Source: an uncultured Alistipes sp. (GTDB taxonomy: Bacteria; Bacteroidota; Bacteroidia; Bacteroidales; Rikenellaceae). From it: a DNA stretch of 5,335 nucleotides. The stretch spans positions 1 to 5,335 of the forward strand of contig CAJUIE010000117.1 of assembly GCA_910586375.1 (NCBI GenBank), read 5' to 3'. The notes below the pieces were generated by a model. It did no database searches and was not told where the DNA came from. It saw only the letters and a list, made by a program, of their open reading frames with translations. This document shows, in pieces, positions 1-5,207 of this stretch (position 1 is its first letter; each line of letters opens with the position of its first letter). The translations under genes were made by a program, and so were the position numbers.

Positions 1-110
1 CGGCATAGCCGACGGACATAACTTATAAAGGGTAAACAACTCTTTATACCAGTAGTAAACTTGGAGACCTCTTCGAAGGATGTTTAATCAGATGGTATAA
101 TGGTTGCCAA

Positions 111-222
111 CCCTTGTTTTGTTCCGTCCGAGAGGACGGGACTTGCAAGGGCGCGGTGCATTTCTTGATACGGGTTTCCTAATACCTTCTGGTCGGAATG
201 TTATCGCGTCCCTTGCTTTTTT
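111..222 (+). promoter_or_regulatory. Structured leader with competing hairpins (attenuator-like), upstream of the unknown gene
   Basis: Two helices compete for one strand. Hairpin A (111-151) has an inner 9-bp stem, 121-129 with 134-142, capped by the GNRA-type loop GAGA (130-133). A U-rich internal loop (117-120 and 143-145) separates it from an outer 6-bp stem, CCCTTG (111-116) with CAAGGG (146-151). The same CAAGGG also pairs with a second CCCTTG at 210-215 inside the long hairpin at 145-216, which ends in T6. The inner stem of A can exist in both states; only the outer helix must open for the terminator to form. This is the geometry of a transcription attenuator or riboswitch, ending 51 bases before the ATG at 274. 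I do not recognise a known riboswitch class. It could instead be a small RNA with its own terminator, or the terminator of a gene left of the window. The pairing is seen directly; regulation is inferred. Confidence 0.5.
145..222 (+). terminator. Long intrinsic terminator hairpin with T6 tract
   Basis: GCAAGGG (145-151) pairs with CCCTTGC (210-216). After a bulged T at 209, CGCG (152-155) pairs with CGCG (205-208), and 156-158 continue weakly with 202-204. Past T201, CATTTC (159-164) pairs with GGAATG (195-200). The downstream arm is followed at once by TTTTTT (217-222). About twenty pairs, two strong blocks and a T run make this a credible factor-independent terminator on the + strand. The large apical loop (165-194) is unusual for a simple terminator and may be a ligand- or protein-binding part. 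Confidence 0.6.
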
Positions 223-273
223 ATATCTCTCTATTTGGGGCGCTACCACCAGACTATTAAAAATCCTGCTTTT

Positions 274-951
274 ATGGTGTTTAACCCCCGCCCCGACGAA
301 CTGGACGACCTCGTGCGGTTCGAACTGTCGGCCGATACGGCCACCCATCCCAATTTCGAAGGACTCGCTTTCCGGCGCGAAATACGCTTGATCCTCTGTG
401 CGTTGCGCGACAAGGCACCGTCCATCTACGCCTTCTTCCGCAAGGCATCCGTAGAAGATTTCCACGTCGCTCTCGACGAAGATATTCAGTCTCCCGACCG
501 CTTCGAAGAGCTGTCGATCGAACAATTCTGTTCGCAATACAAACACTTCCGGCCGAAAGATTCCATCTTTTCGCTTAACTTCATGACCTACTGCACGGAG
601 CAGGAGCGCGAGAAAGAGTACAAAACCTCGTCGATGCTGGAGTGTTCGCCCGACGGGCTGTCCCTCTACTCCGTCCCGGAGCCAGACCCCGCCGCGGCTA
701 TCGAGGAGATCATCACCGAGTTTCCGCACTTCATGCTGTACCTTTGCCGCAAGGCGATCCTGGCCAACAAACCCTTGAAGATCGACGCCGAGACGATCGA
801 ATACTACAGCTTGTCGAACAAAGACGCGGCCATAGTGCAGAAACTCGTGGCCCGTTGCAACGAGACAATCATCGCCGAGCTGCGGGCACGCTACGAAACA
901 CTCGCGGCGATCGACTGTCTGCAAACGAAACCCTGCGACGATGAGAAATAA
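274..951 (+). CDS. Hypothetical cytoplasmic protein, 225 aa
   Basis: I do not recognise this protein. The reading frame looks real: the amino-acid mix is that of a globular, mainly helical protein, with stretches such as FRREIRLILCALRDKAP (33-49) and AAIEEIITEFPHFMLYLCRK (141-160). I chose ATG 274; the frame also opens at TTG 235, but this adds only 13 residues and lies just after the leader terminator. There is no signal peptide and no clear membrane segment. Eight cysteines (42, 87, 107, 124, 158, 195, 215, 221) are scattered, not arranged as a metal-binding motif. The C-terminal third (about 166-212) is charged and helical, and the tail ends CDDEK. The gene stands alone: a structured leader lies upstream, and hairpins and a terminator follow. 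That layout suggests a monocistronic, possibly attenuated gene. An antisense frame of similar length exists but reads like a shadow. Confidence 0.8.
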   Translation: MVFNPRPDELDDLVRFELSADTATHPNFEGLAFRREIRLILCALRDKAPSIYAFFRKASVEDFHVALDEDIQSPDRFEELSIEQFCSQYKHFRPKDSIFSLNFMTYCTEQEREKEYKTSSMLECSPDGLSLYSVPEPDPAAAIEEIITEFPHFMLYLCRKAILANKPLKIDAETIEYYSLSNKDAAIVQKLVARCNETIIAELRARYETLAAIDCLQTKPCDDEK

Positions 952-960
952 CATCCGCCC

Positions 961-1006
961 GTGTGGCTGTGCCAGCTGCTGCGGCAGCCCGGCACGAAGG
1001 TCACAT
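961..1006 (+). ncRNA. Long interrupted hairpin in the 3' UTR or a small RNA
   Basis: Starting ten bases after the stop codon of the unknown gene, the strand folds back on itself in three helices. TGTGGCT (962-968) pairs with GGTCACA (999-1005), with two G-U pairs. GTGCC (969-973) pairs with GGCAC (991-995). GCTGC (975-979) pairs with GCAGC (984-988) around the loop TGCG (980-983). The helices are separated by a GAA bulge (996-998) and an A/CC internal loop. About seventeen pairs in 46 bases is well beyond what GC content alone usually gives. No T run follows, so this is not itself a terminator. It could stabilise the upstream mRNA, bind a protein, or belong to a small RNA ending at the terminator at 1157. 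No promoter for such an RNA is evident. Confidence 0.4.
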
Positions 1007-1046
1007 TCGGAACAGAGACATTCAGGACCCTATCCCGGGAGAGCGG

Positions 1047-1064
1047 GGCCAGACAAACCTGGCC
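1047..1064 (+). other. Second hairpin in the gap before nspC
   Basis: GGCCAG (1047-1052) and CTGGCC (1059-1064) form a perfect 6-bp stem around the six-base loop ACAAAC. It lies between the long hairpin at 961-1006 and the terminator at 1125-1157, so the whole gap (952-1157) seems to be transcribed, structured RNA rather than coding sequence. The remaining parts of the gap (1007-1046 and 1065-1124) show only short palindromes such as TCCCGGGA at 1033-1040. Confidence 0.35.
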
Positions 1065-1124
1065 GATGAATGGGAACCCGAAGCGCCGCAATTACGGATT
1101 ATCAGGGCAGCGCCGGCCCGGAGT

Positions 1125-1157
1125 GGGTATAAATACTTAATTTACCCGATTTTTTTT
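1125..1157 (+). terminator. Intrinsic terminator before nspC
   Basis: GGGTA (1125-1129) pairs with TACCC (1143-1147). Skipping T1130, AA (1131-1132) can add two pairs with TT (1141-1142). After GA (1148-1149) comes a run of eight T (1150-1157). The stem is short with an AT-rich loop, but the T run is long and the site lies just before the nspC promoter. It would end transcription from the unknown gene or from a small RNA in the gap, and separate it from nspC. Confidence 0.6.
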
Positions 1158-1189
1158 CGCCGCCGACGCAATTTTATCGCCCTTTTCGC

Positions 1190-1197
1190 TACTTTTG
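1190..1197 (+). promoter_or_regulatory. Bacteroidota-type -7 promoter element for nspC
   Basis: TACTTTTG is a perfect match to the TAnnTTTG -7 box used by the Bacteroidota primary sigma factor. Transcription would start a few bases past it, near 1203-1206, leaving about 20 bases of leader before the ATG at 1225. No good -33 TTTG box is seen at the usual distance, which is common in this phylum. The element covers the TTG at 1195, so that codon cannot be the start of nspC; this supports ATG 1225. Confidence 0.6.
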
Positions 1198-1224
1198 CAA
1201 GTGCATTTTTGCAACCGCTTCCGA

Positions 1225-2355
1225 ATGATCGACTTCCTGCAATTACCCGCTCCATGCTTCGTCCTCGACGAAACGCTGCTTGACAAGAACCTTGCAACCA
1301 TCGACCGCGTACGTCGCGAATCGGGCGCCGAAATAATCGTCGCCCTCAAAGCGTGCGCCATGTGGTCGATCTTCCCCGAGTTGGCGCAACATTCCGACGG
1401 AGCTACTGCCTCGTCAGCCGCCGAGGCCCGGCTGGTCTTCGAGGAGTTCGGACGCCCCGCCCATACCTATGCACCCGCATACAGCGAGCGCGACTTCGAC
1501 GAAATCCTGCGATGCAGCGACCATATAACGTTCAACTCCCTGACTCAGTTCGAACGTTTCGGCCAACGGGCCCTTATCAACGGTATTTCGTGCGGTCTGC
1601 GCATCAATCCGGGTTATTCGCCCGTCGAAACAGACCTCTATAACCCTTGCGTCGCCGGGTCACGCTTAGGCGTCGTGCCCGAACAACTGGTCGAGCTGCC
1701 CGCGGGCATCGAAGGACTGCATTTCCATGTCCTCTGCGAATCGCGGCCCGAACATCTGCAAAAGGCACTCGATGCCGTCGAGAGGCGCTTCGGCCGCCTG
1801 CTCGACCAAATAAAATGGCTCAACATGGGCGGCGGCCACCTCATGACCCACGCCGACTACGACTGTGATGCGTTGATTCGTCTCCTCCGCGACTTCAAGG
1901 CCCGCCATCCCCATCTGCGCCTGATCCTCGAACCGGGCAGCGCCTTCACGTGGCGCACCGGCTACTTAGTCGCCACCATCGAAGACATTGTAGAGAATGG
2001 GGGAGTGCATACCGCCATGCTCGACGTCTCGTTCGCCTGCCACATGCCCGACTGTCTCGAAATGCCCTACAAGCCCCTGATCGTCGGGGCCCACGAGCCC
2101 GCCGAGGGCGAGAAGCGGTGGCGTATGGGCGGCGCCAGCTGTCTGGCAGGCGACTACTGCGGCGACTGGGCTTTCGACCGCGACCTGAAGGTCGGCGACC
2201 GCATCGTCTTTGAGGATATGATCCACTACACGATGGTCAAGACCACGATGTTCAACGGCGTACACCACCCCTCGATCGTCATCGTGCACCGCGACGGCCG
2301 CATCGAAGTCGTGCGCGAGTTCGGCTACGAGGATTTCAAAAACCGCATGTCCTGA
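1225..2355 (+). CDS. nspC: Carboxynorspermidine/carboxyspermidine decarboxylase
   Basis: This 376-aa enzyme removes the carboxyl group from carboxynorspermidine or carboxyspermidine, the last step of the aspartate-semialdehyde-dependent route to norspermidine or spermidine (EC 4.1.1.96). In gut Bacteroidota the product is expected to be spermidine. It is a cytosolic fold-type III PLP enzyme: an alanine-racemase-like barrel, then a C-terminal beta domain. Visible family motifs are VALKAC with the probable PLP lysine K42, SRLG (146-149), GLHFHVLCE (164-172), the phosphate-binding MGGGH (201-205), EPG (236-238), SCLAGD with C306 and D310 at the dimer active site, and DMIHYTMVKTTMFNG (331-345). 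The ending GYEDFKNRMS is also typical, and the length is full. ATG 1225 is chosen because it starts the conserved region and follows the promoter at 1190. The partner carboxynorspermidine dehydrogenase, often adjacent in other bacteria, is not in this window. Confidence 0.95.
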   Translation: MIDFLQLPAPCFVLDETLLDKNLATIDRVRRESGAEIIVALKACAMWSIFPELAQHSDGATASSAAEARLVFEEFGRPAHTYAPAYSERDFDEILRCSDHITFNSLTQFERFGQRALINGISCGLRINPGYSPVETDLYNPCVAGSRLGVVPEQLVELPAGIEGLHFHVLCESRPEHLQKALDAVERRFGRLLDQIKWLNMGGGHLMTHADYDCDALIRLLRDFKARHPHLRLILEPGSAFTWRTGYLVATIEDIVENGGVHTAMLDVSFACHMPDCLEMPYKPLIVGAHEPAEGEKRWRMGGASCLAGDYCGDWAFDRDLKVGDRIVFEDMIHYTMVKTTMFNGVHHPSIVIVHRDGRIEVVREFGYEDFKNRMS

Positions 2356-2406
2356 AACTCGATGCTCTCATGCCGCTCTTTTTGTCAATCCAGATCGCAT
2401 CTGCCC

Positions 2407-2475
2407 GCGGGCCGCAGCCAGCGGAGAAACGAGCAACAGAGTTGCGAGCCTCCGCAAGGCGGGGCTGCGGCTCGC
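2407..2475 (+). repeat. Structured GC-rich intergenic repeat, copy 1
   Basis: This element shares its outer arms and framework with 5208-5269, in the same orientation. The outer stem pairs 2407-2419 with 2463-2475 (13 bp, one G-T). Inside it sits a 5-bp hairpin, GCAAC (2433-2437) with GTTGC (2441-2445), loop AGA, followed by GAGCCTCCGC, and a possible CCGC/GCGG hairpin (2452-2455 with 2459-2462), giving a three-way-junction shape. The inner stem sequence differs from copy 2 but still pairs. It begins about 50 bases after the nspC stop. It may be a REP- or MITE-like dispersed element, and could also slow or end transcription after nspC. No T run follows. Short frames crossing it on either strand are spurious. 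Confidence 0.75.
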
Positions 2476-2494
2476 CTGCCTGAAGGCAGAAAAA

Positions 2495-2535
2495 CTGTCA
2501 CTCTGAGGAAGCCCGAAAGGCTGACGAAGAATCTT
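2495..2535 (+). repeat. Probable second dispersed intergenic repeat segment
   Basis: This segment holds CTGTCACTCTGAGG, then a small hairpin (AGCC 2510-2513 with GGCT 2519-2522, loop CGAAA), then TGACGAAGAATCTT. From memory, intergenic sequence of the pattern GTCA-CTGAG-hairpin-CGAAGAATCT recurs in many Bacteroidota genomes. Only one full copy is in this window; the right edge has just AAGATTCTT (5288-5296), the reverse complement of its end. A genome self-comparison would settle whether it is repeated. A 5-bp hairpin, CTGCC (2476-2480) with GGCAG (2485-2489), lies between it and copy 1 of the structured repeat. Confidence 0.35.
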
Positions 2536-2546
2536 ATATATATATA
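2535..2546 (+). promoter_or_regulatory. (TA)6 run, possible promoter of the cysteate synthase gene
   Basis: Six TA dinucleotides lie 40 bases before the ATG at 2587, in an otherwise GC-rich gap. They are the only candidate for the -7 region of a promoter here, but the match to TAnnTTTG is poor and no -33 box stands out. A dinucleotide run can also change in length by slippage, which would alter promoter spacing. The promoter role is a guess from position. Confidence 0.25.
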
Positions 2547-2586
2547 GCAACAAACTCCGACAAATCCCAAACACCGATAAACGAAG

Positions 2587-3879
2587 ATGGAAAAATTTGC
2601 TCCTACATCCTATACGCTCGAATGCGTCGCATCCGGGCGGGAGTTCGACGACGAGGGCTGGACACTCGAAGACCGCGCCTGCAAATCGCCGTCGCTCGTG
2701 CGTGCCCGATATGCCCGCAAGCAGATCGAAATACGCTCCGACAAGCTGGGACTCTACAAATTCGCCGACTGGCTGCCCGTACGGCGTATGCTCAAGGGCT
2801 CGTCGGCACCTGTCTCCTACAAGAGCAAAGGATTGGGCAAATACCTCGGCCTCGACAACCTCTGGATCACTTTCAATGGCTACTATCCCTCCGTGGGAGC
2901 CACGATGACCACCTGTTCGTTCAAGGAGACCGAGGCCTACTCGGTCTGCGCACGTGCCGCCGAGGATGAAAGCCGCGTTTTAGTCGTCGCCTCGGCAGGA
3001 AACACCGCGCGCGCCTTCGCCAAAGTATGTTCCGACAACAACATCCCCCTGCTGCTGGCTGTACCGCAGGACAACATCGCAGCCCTGTGGTTTGCCGAAC
3101 CGCTGAATCCGTGCGTCAAACTCATCTGCTGCGAAAAGGGCGGCGACTACTTCGATGCCATACACCTCTCGAACATCGCCCTTAAGGCCCCCGGTTACTA
3201 TGCCGAAGGCGGGGCCAGGAATATCGCCCGCCGCGACGGCATGGCCACGACGGTCCTCTCGGCCGTCACGACCATCGGCCGTATCCCCGACTACTATTTC
3301 CAGGCTATCGGCTCCGGCACGGGTGCCATAGCGGCCTGGGAAGCCAACTTGCGCCTCATCGAGGACGGCCGATTCGGCGACAACACGATGAAACTGATGG
3401 TCTCACAAAACGCCCCCTTCGTGCCGATGTTCGACGCCTGGCGCGCCGGTTCGCGACAGATGCTGCCTTACGACGACGATAAGGCACGCCGCGATGCCGA
3501 AATCATCGATGCCAAGGTCCTCTCCAACCGCCGGCCTCCCTACGGTCTGGCCGGAGGTCTCTATGACGCCCTGAAAGCCTCGGGCGGCGACGTGCTCGTG
3601 GCCACCAATGCCCAGGCCCGCAAGGCCGGGAAGCTCTTCCGCGAGCTGGAGGGCGTAGACATACACCCGGCGCCCAGCGTAGCTACCGCATCGCTCATCA
3701 AGGCTGTCGCCGACGGAAAGATCGAGAAAAACGCCCTTGTCATGCTCAACATCACGGGCGGCGGCGAAGAGCTGTTCAAAGAAGGTAAAGAACTCTGGTA
3801 CCTCAAGCCAAGCCTCGTTTTCCCGCTCGACCCCGTGGCTGATGACGTAATCGCCAAAGTTGGAGCGCTCTTCAAGTAA
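2587..3879 (+). CDS. Cysteate synthase (threonine-synthase-like PLP enzyme)
   Basis: The likely reaction is O-phospho-L-serine plus sulfite to L-cysteate plus phosphate (EC 2.5.1.76), in the cytosol. The family was defined in Methanosarcina, for coenzyme M; in Alistipes-like bacteria cysteate is the head-group precursor of capnine and sulfonolipids. The 430-aa protein is a fold-type II PLP enzyme. SFKE (111-114) carries the probable PLP lysine K113, ASAGNT (135-140) matches the cofactor-contacting loop, and GSGTG (242-246) the glycine-rich phosphate-binding loop. The N-terminus (about 11-42) has the layout of the zinc-ribbon-like start of threonine synthases, but only C13 and C32 remain, so metal binding is unlikely. 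The main alternative is a true threonine synthase; the SFKE context and overall sequence argue against it, and no homoserine-pathway gene is near. ATG 2587 is the only sensible start, after an A-rich TAAACGAAG. It probably heads a two-gene transcript with the pectate lyase. Confidence 0.8.
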   Translation: MEKFAPTSYTLECVASGREFDDEGWTLEDRACKSPSLVRARYARKQIEIRSDKLGLYKFADWLPVRRMLKGSSAPVSYKSKGLGKYLGLDNLWITFNGYYPSVGATMTTCSFKETEAYSVCARAAEDESRVLVVASAGNTARAFAKVCSDNNIPLLLAVPQDNIAALWFAEPLNPCVKLICCEKGGDYFDAIHLSNIALKAPGYYAEGGARNIARRDGMATTVLSAVTTIGRIPDYYFQAIGSGTGAIAAWEANLRLIEDGRFGDNTMKLMVSQNAPFVPMFDAWRAGSRQMLPYDDDKARRDAEIIDAKVLSNRRPPYGLAGGLYDALKASGGDVLVATNAQARKAGKLFRELEGVDIHPAPSVATASLIKAVADGKIEKNALVMLNITGGGEELFKEGKELWYLKPSLVFPLDPVADDVIAKVGALFK

Positions 3880-3901
3880 CACTTTAAATAAAAGCCGTAA
3901 T

Positions 3902-5005
3902 ATGCGAATTATCACATTATTGATTGTGACCATATTCCCCATGACACTCCGGGCGCAAGTCATCTCCACGGCACGGTTTGCCGACGCCGTGGCCCACTGG
4001 AACAAGACACACGATCCCGCCTCCTACGGCCACTATACGCCTGAAGAGTTCCGCGCCATAGCCGATAACCTCATTGCCTACCAGAACGACGACGGCGGCT
4101 GGCCCAAGAACCTCGACCCCACGGCCCGGCTCAACCCCGACTCCGTACGCCGGACCATCGACGCCAAGCACCTGCGCAGCACACTCGACAACGCCAACGG
4201 CTACACCCAGATCGAATATCTCGCCGAAGTCTACCGCCTGACACAGCAGACACGCTATCGTGATGCAGCCGTGCGAGGCATGGAGTACATCCTCGCAACG
4301 CAATATCCCACCGGCGGATGGCGCGGGTGGGACGCCGACGCCGCGACCTTCAACGACGGCATCATCTACGGGGTGCTCTCGCTGTGGCTCGAAATCCTGC
4401 AAGACAAGGCCCCCTACCAATGGGTCGAAGGCGATTTGCGCACCCGCATTGAGGCGTCGTGGAACCACGGTCTGAAGCTCGTTCTGGCTACGCAATGGAA
4501 GCAGAACGGCACCCGGACCGTATGGGCCCAGCAATACGACCACACGACCCTGCAACCCGTCAAGGCCCGGGCCTACGAACTGCCGGGACTGGCGGCCGCT
4601 GAAAGTGCCGACATCGTAATGCTGCTCATGCGCATCCGCCGTCCGTCACCTGAAGTCATTGAGGCTGTGAAAGCCGCCGCAGGGTGGTTCGAACGTTCGA
4701 AAATCGAAGGCAAGCGCCTGGTCACGGTCAACGTGCCCGAAGGGCTGCCGGAAGACCCGAAGATCAAAAAAGACCGCTACTTAATCGACGATCCCCAGGC
4801 CGCCCCCCTGTGGGCCCGCTACTACGATCTCGACAACAACAGACCGTTCTTCTCAACCCGCACGGGTGACAAGGTCTACACCCTGGCCGAAGTACCTGCC
4901 GAGCGTCGCACGGGTTACTCCTGGTATGGCTCGTGGGGCGAAAAGGTGCTGAAAAAGTACCCTTCGTGGCTTGCTAAAATCGAAAAACAGAATAACGACT
5001 TATAA
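3902..5005 (+). CDS. Family PL10 pectate lyase, exported
   Basis: This 367-aa enzyme should cut polygalacturonate by calcium-dependent beta-elimination. Residues 1-18 are a signal peptide (hydrophobic core, cleavage after LRA); there is no lipobox cysteine, so it is periplasmic or secreted. The mature part is one PL10 alpha-toroid domain. Family hallmarks are DDGGWPKN (63-70), TLDNANGYTQIEYLAEVY (94-111), FNDG (150-153), VWAQQYD (207-213), KARAYELP (221-228), RYYDLDNNRPFF (306-317) and RRTGYSWYG (335-343). By spacing, D96 and D152 match the calcium ligands and R223 the catalytic base known from Cellvibrio Pel10A. The usual GGWPQxYP segment is altered here to GGWRGWDADAATFNDG (138-153). ATG 3902 starts the signal peptide; TTG 3860 in the same frame would overlap the gene before. 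The 22-base gap suggests co-transcription with cysteate synthase. No SusC/D genes are in view. Confidence 0.92.
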   Translation: MRIITLLIVTIFPMTLRAQVISTARFADAVAHWNKTHDPASYGHYTPEEFRAIADNLIAYQNDDGGWPKNLDPTARLNPDSVRRTIDAKHLRSTLDNANGYTQIEYLAEVYRLTQQTRYRDAAVRGMEYILATQYPTGGWRGWDADAATFNDGIIYGVLSLWLEILQDKAPYQWVEGDLRTRIEASWNHGLKLVLATQWKQNGTRTVWAQQYDHTTLQPVKARAYELPGLAAAESADIVMLLMRIRRPSPEVIEAVKAAAGWFERSKIEGKRLVTVNVPEGLPEDPKIKKDRYLIDDPQAAPLWARYYDLDNNRPFFSTRTGDKVYTLAEVPAERRTGYSWYGSWGEKVLKKYPSWLAKIEKQNNDL

Positions 5006-5006
5006 T

Positions 5007-5022
5007 CCCGCTTCGGGTTTTT
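5007..5022 (+). terminator. Short intrinsic terminator after the pectate lyase gene
   Basis: CCCG (5007-5010) pairs with CGGG (5014-5017) around CTT, followed by TTTTT (5018-5022), starting one base after the stop codon. The stem has only four pairs, but it is all GC with a T run directly behind it, in the expected place for the end of the cysteate synthase/pectate lyase transcript. Confidence 0.5.
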
Positions 5023-5061
5023 CGTAAAGGGCCCCGGCAGAAATCCGACCGGCGGGAAGGT

Positions 5062-5205
5062 AAAAGCGGTTACGCCTGGAGCAGTGCGCCTTACTCGACG
5101 TCGGGCGTGTACGGGTCGAACTTGTACTTCAACAGTTCCTACGTGCTCCCCGAGAACAGCAACTACCGTGCGAACGGTTTCCCCGTTCGCTGCATGCAAG
5201 AATAA
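5062..5205 (+). pseudogene. C-terminal remnant of a FISUMP-like surface protein
   Basis: In the frame ending at TAA 5203-5205 the translation reads GYAWSSAPYSTSGVYG, then SNLYFNSSYVLPENSNYR, then ANGFPVRCMQE. This is the typical end of Bacteroidota secreted or surface proteins with the Fibrobacter succinogenes major paralogous (FISUMP) domain, a C-type-lectin-like fold: a WSS motif, a Y/N-rich stretch and a final GFPVRC. Only about 48 residues are recognisable. The frame is open back to 4996, but that part (RLIIPLRVFRKGP...) overlaps the pectate lyase end and its terminator and does not look like protein, and it holds no ATG. The front of the gene has therefore been lost by deletion or rearrangement, or this tail was inserted here. 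The codon for ANGFPVR forms a perfect 8-bp hairpin (5170-5177 with 5183-5190), followed by the palindrome TGCATGCA (5191-5198). The family call rests on motif memory, not a search. Confidence 0.65.
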
Positions 5206-5207
5206 GA

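Noticed and set aside
1..63. A gene tail ending at TAA 26-28, an AT-rich inverted repeat at 24-48 and TAAACTTG (56-63) as a -7 box
   Set aside because: Nine codons are too few to call a gene, the hairpin has no T run behind it, and the -7 box has a mismatch and no -33 partner.
213..237. Possible promoter for the unknown gene (TTG at 213-215 and TCTATTTG at 230-237)
   Set aside because: The -7 match has one mismatch, the spacing is too short for a Bacteroidota promoter, and the TTG is part of the terminator stem.
88..954. Long minus-strand open frame (288 codons) opposite the unknown gene
   Set aside because: It mirrors the + strand gene over nearly its whole length and continues into the structured leader. 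Its translation has no recognisable domain, while the + strand frame looks like a normal globular protein. GC-rich genes often leave such antisense frames.
1195..1224. TTG start ten codons upstream of the nspC ATG
   Set aside because: It lies inside the -7 promoter element and so before the predicted transcription start; the conserved family N-terminus begins at ATG 1225.
961..1283. Small + strand frames in the gap before nspC (GTG 961 to 1140, and the frame from 963 to 1283)
   Set aside because: They cover the hairpins and terminator, and the second runs through the nspC promoter and gene start in another frame. The translations are rich in R, A and P and show no family pattern.
2362..2574. 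Short open frames on both strands between nspC and cysteate synthase
   Set aside because: They are translations of the structured repeat; a similar minus-strand peptide (RAAAPPCGGS...) arises from copy 2, so the likeness comes from the repeated DNA, not from a protein.
2587..3879. Reading the PLP enzyme as threonine synthase (thrC)
   Set aside because: The overall sequence and the SFKE active-site context recall cysteate synthase, and no homoserine-pathway gene lies nearby; kept only as an alternative.
3860..3901. TTG start giving the pectate lyase a 14-residue extension
   Set aside because: It overlaps the end of the cysteate synthase gene and would place a polar stretch in front of a good signal peptide beginning at ATG 3902.
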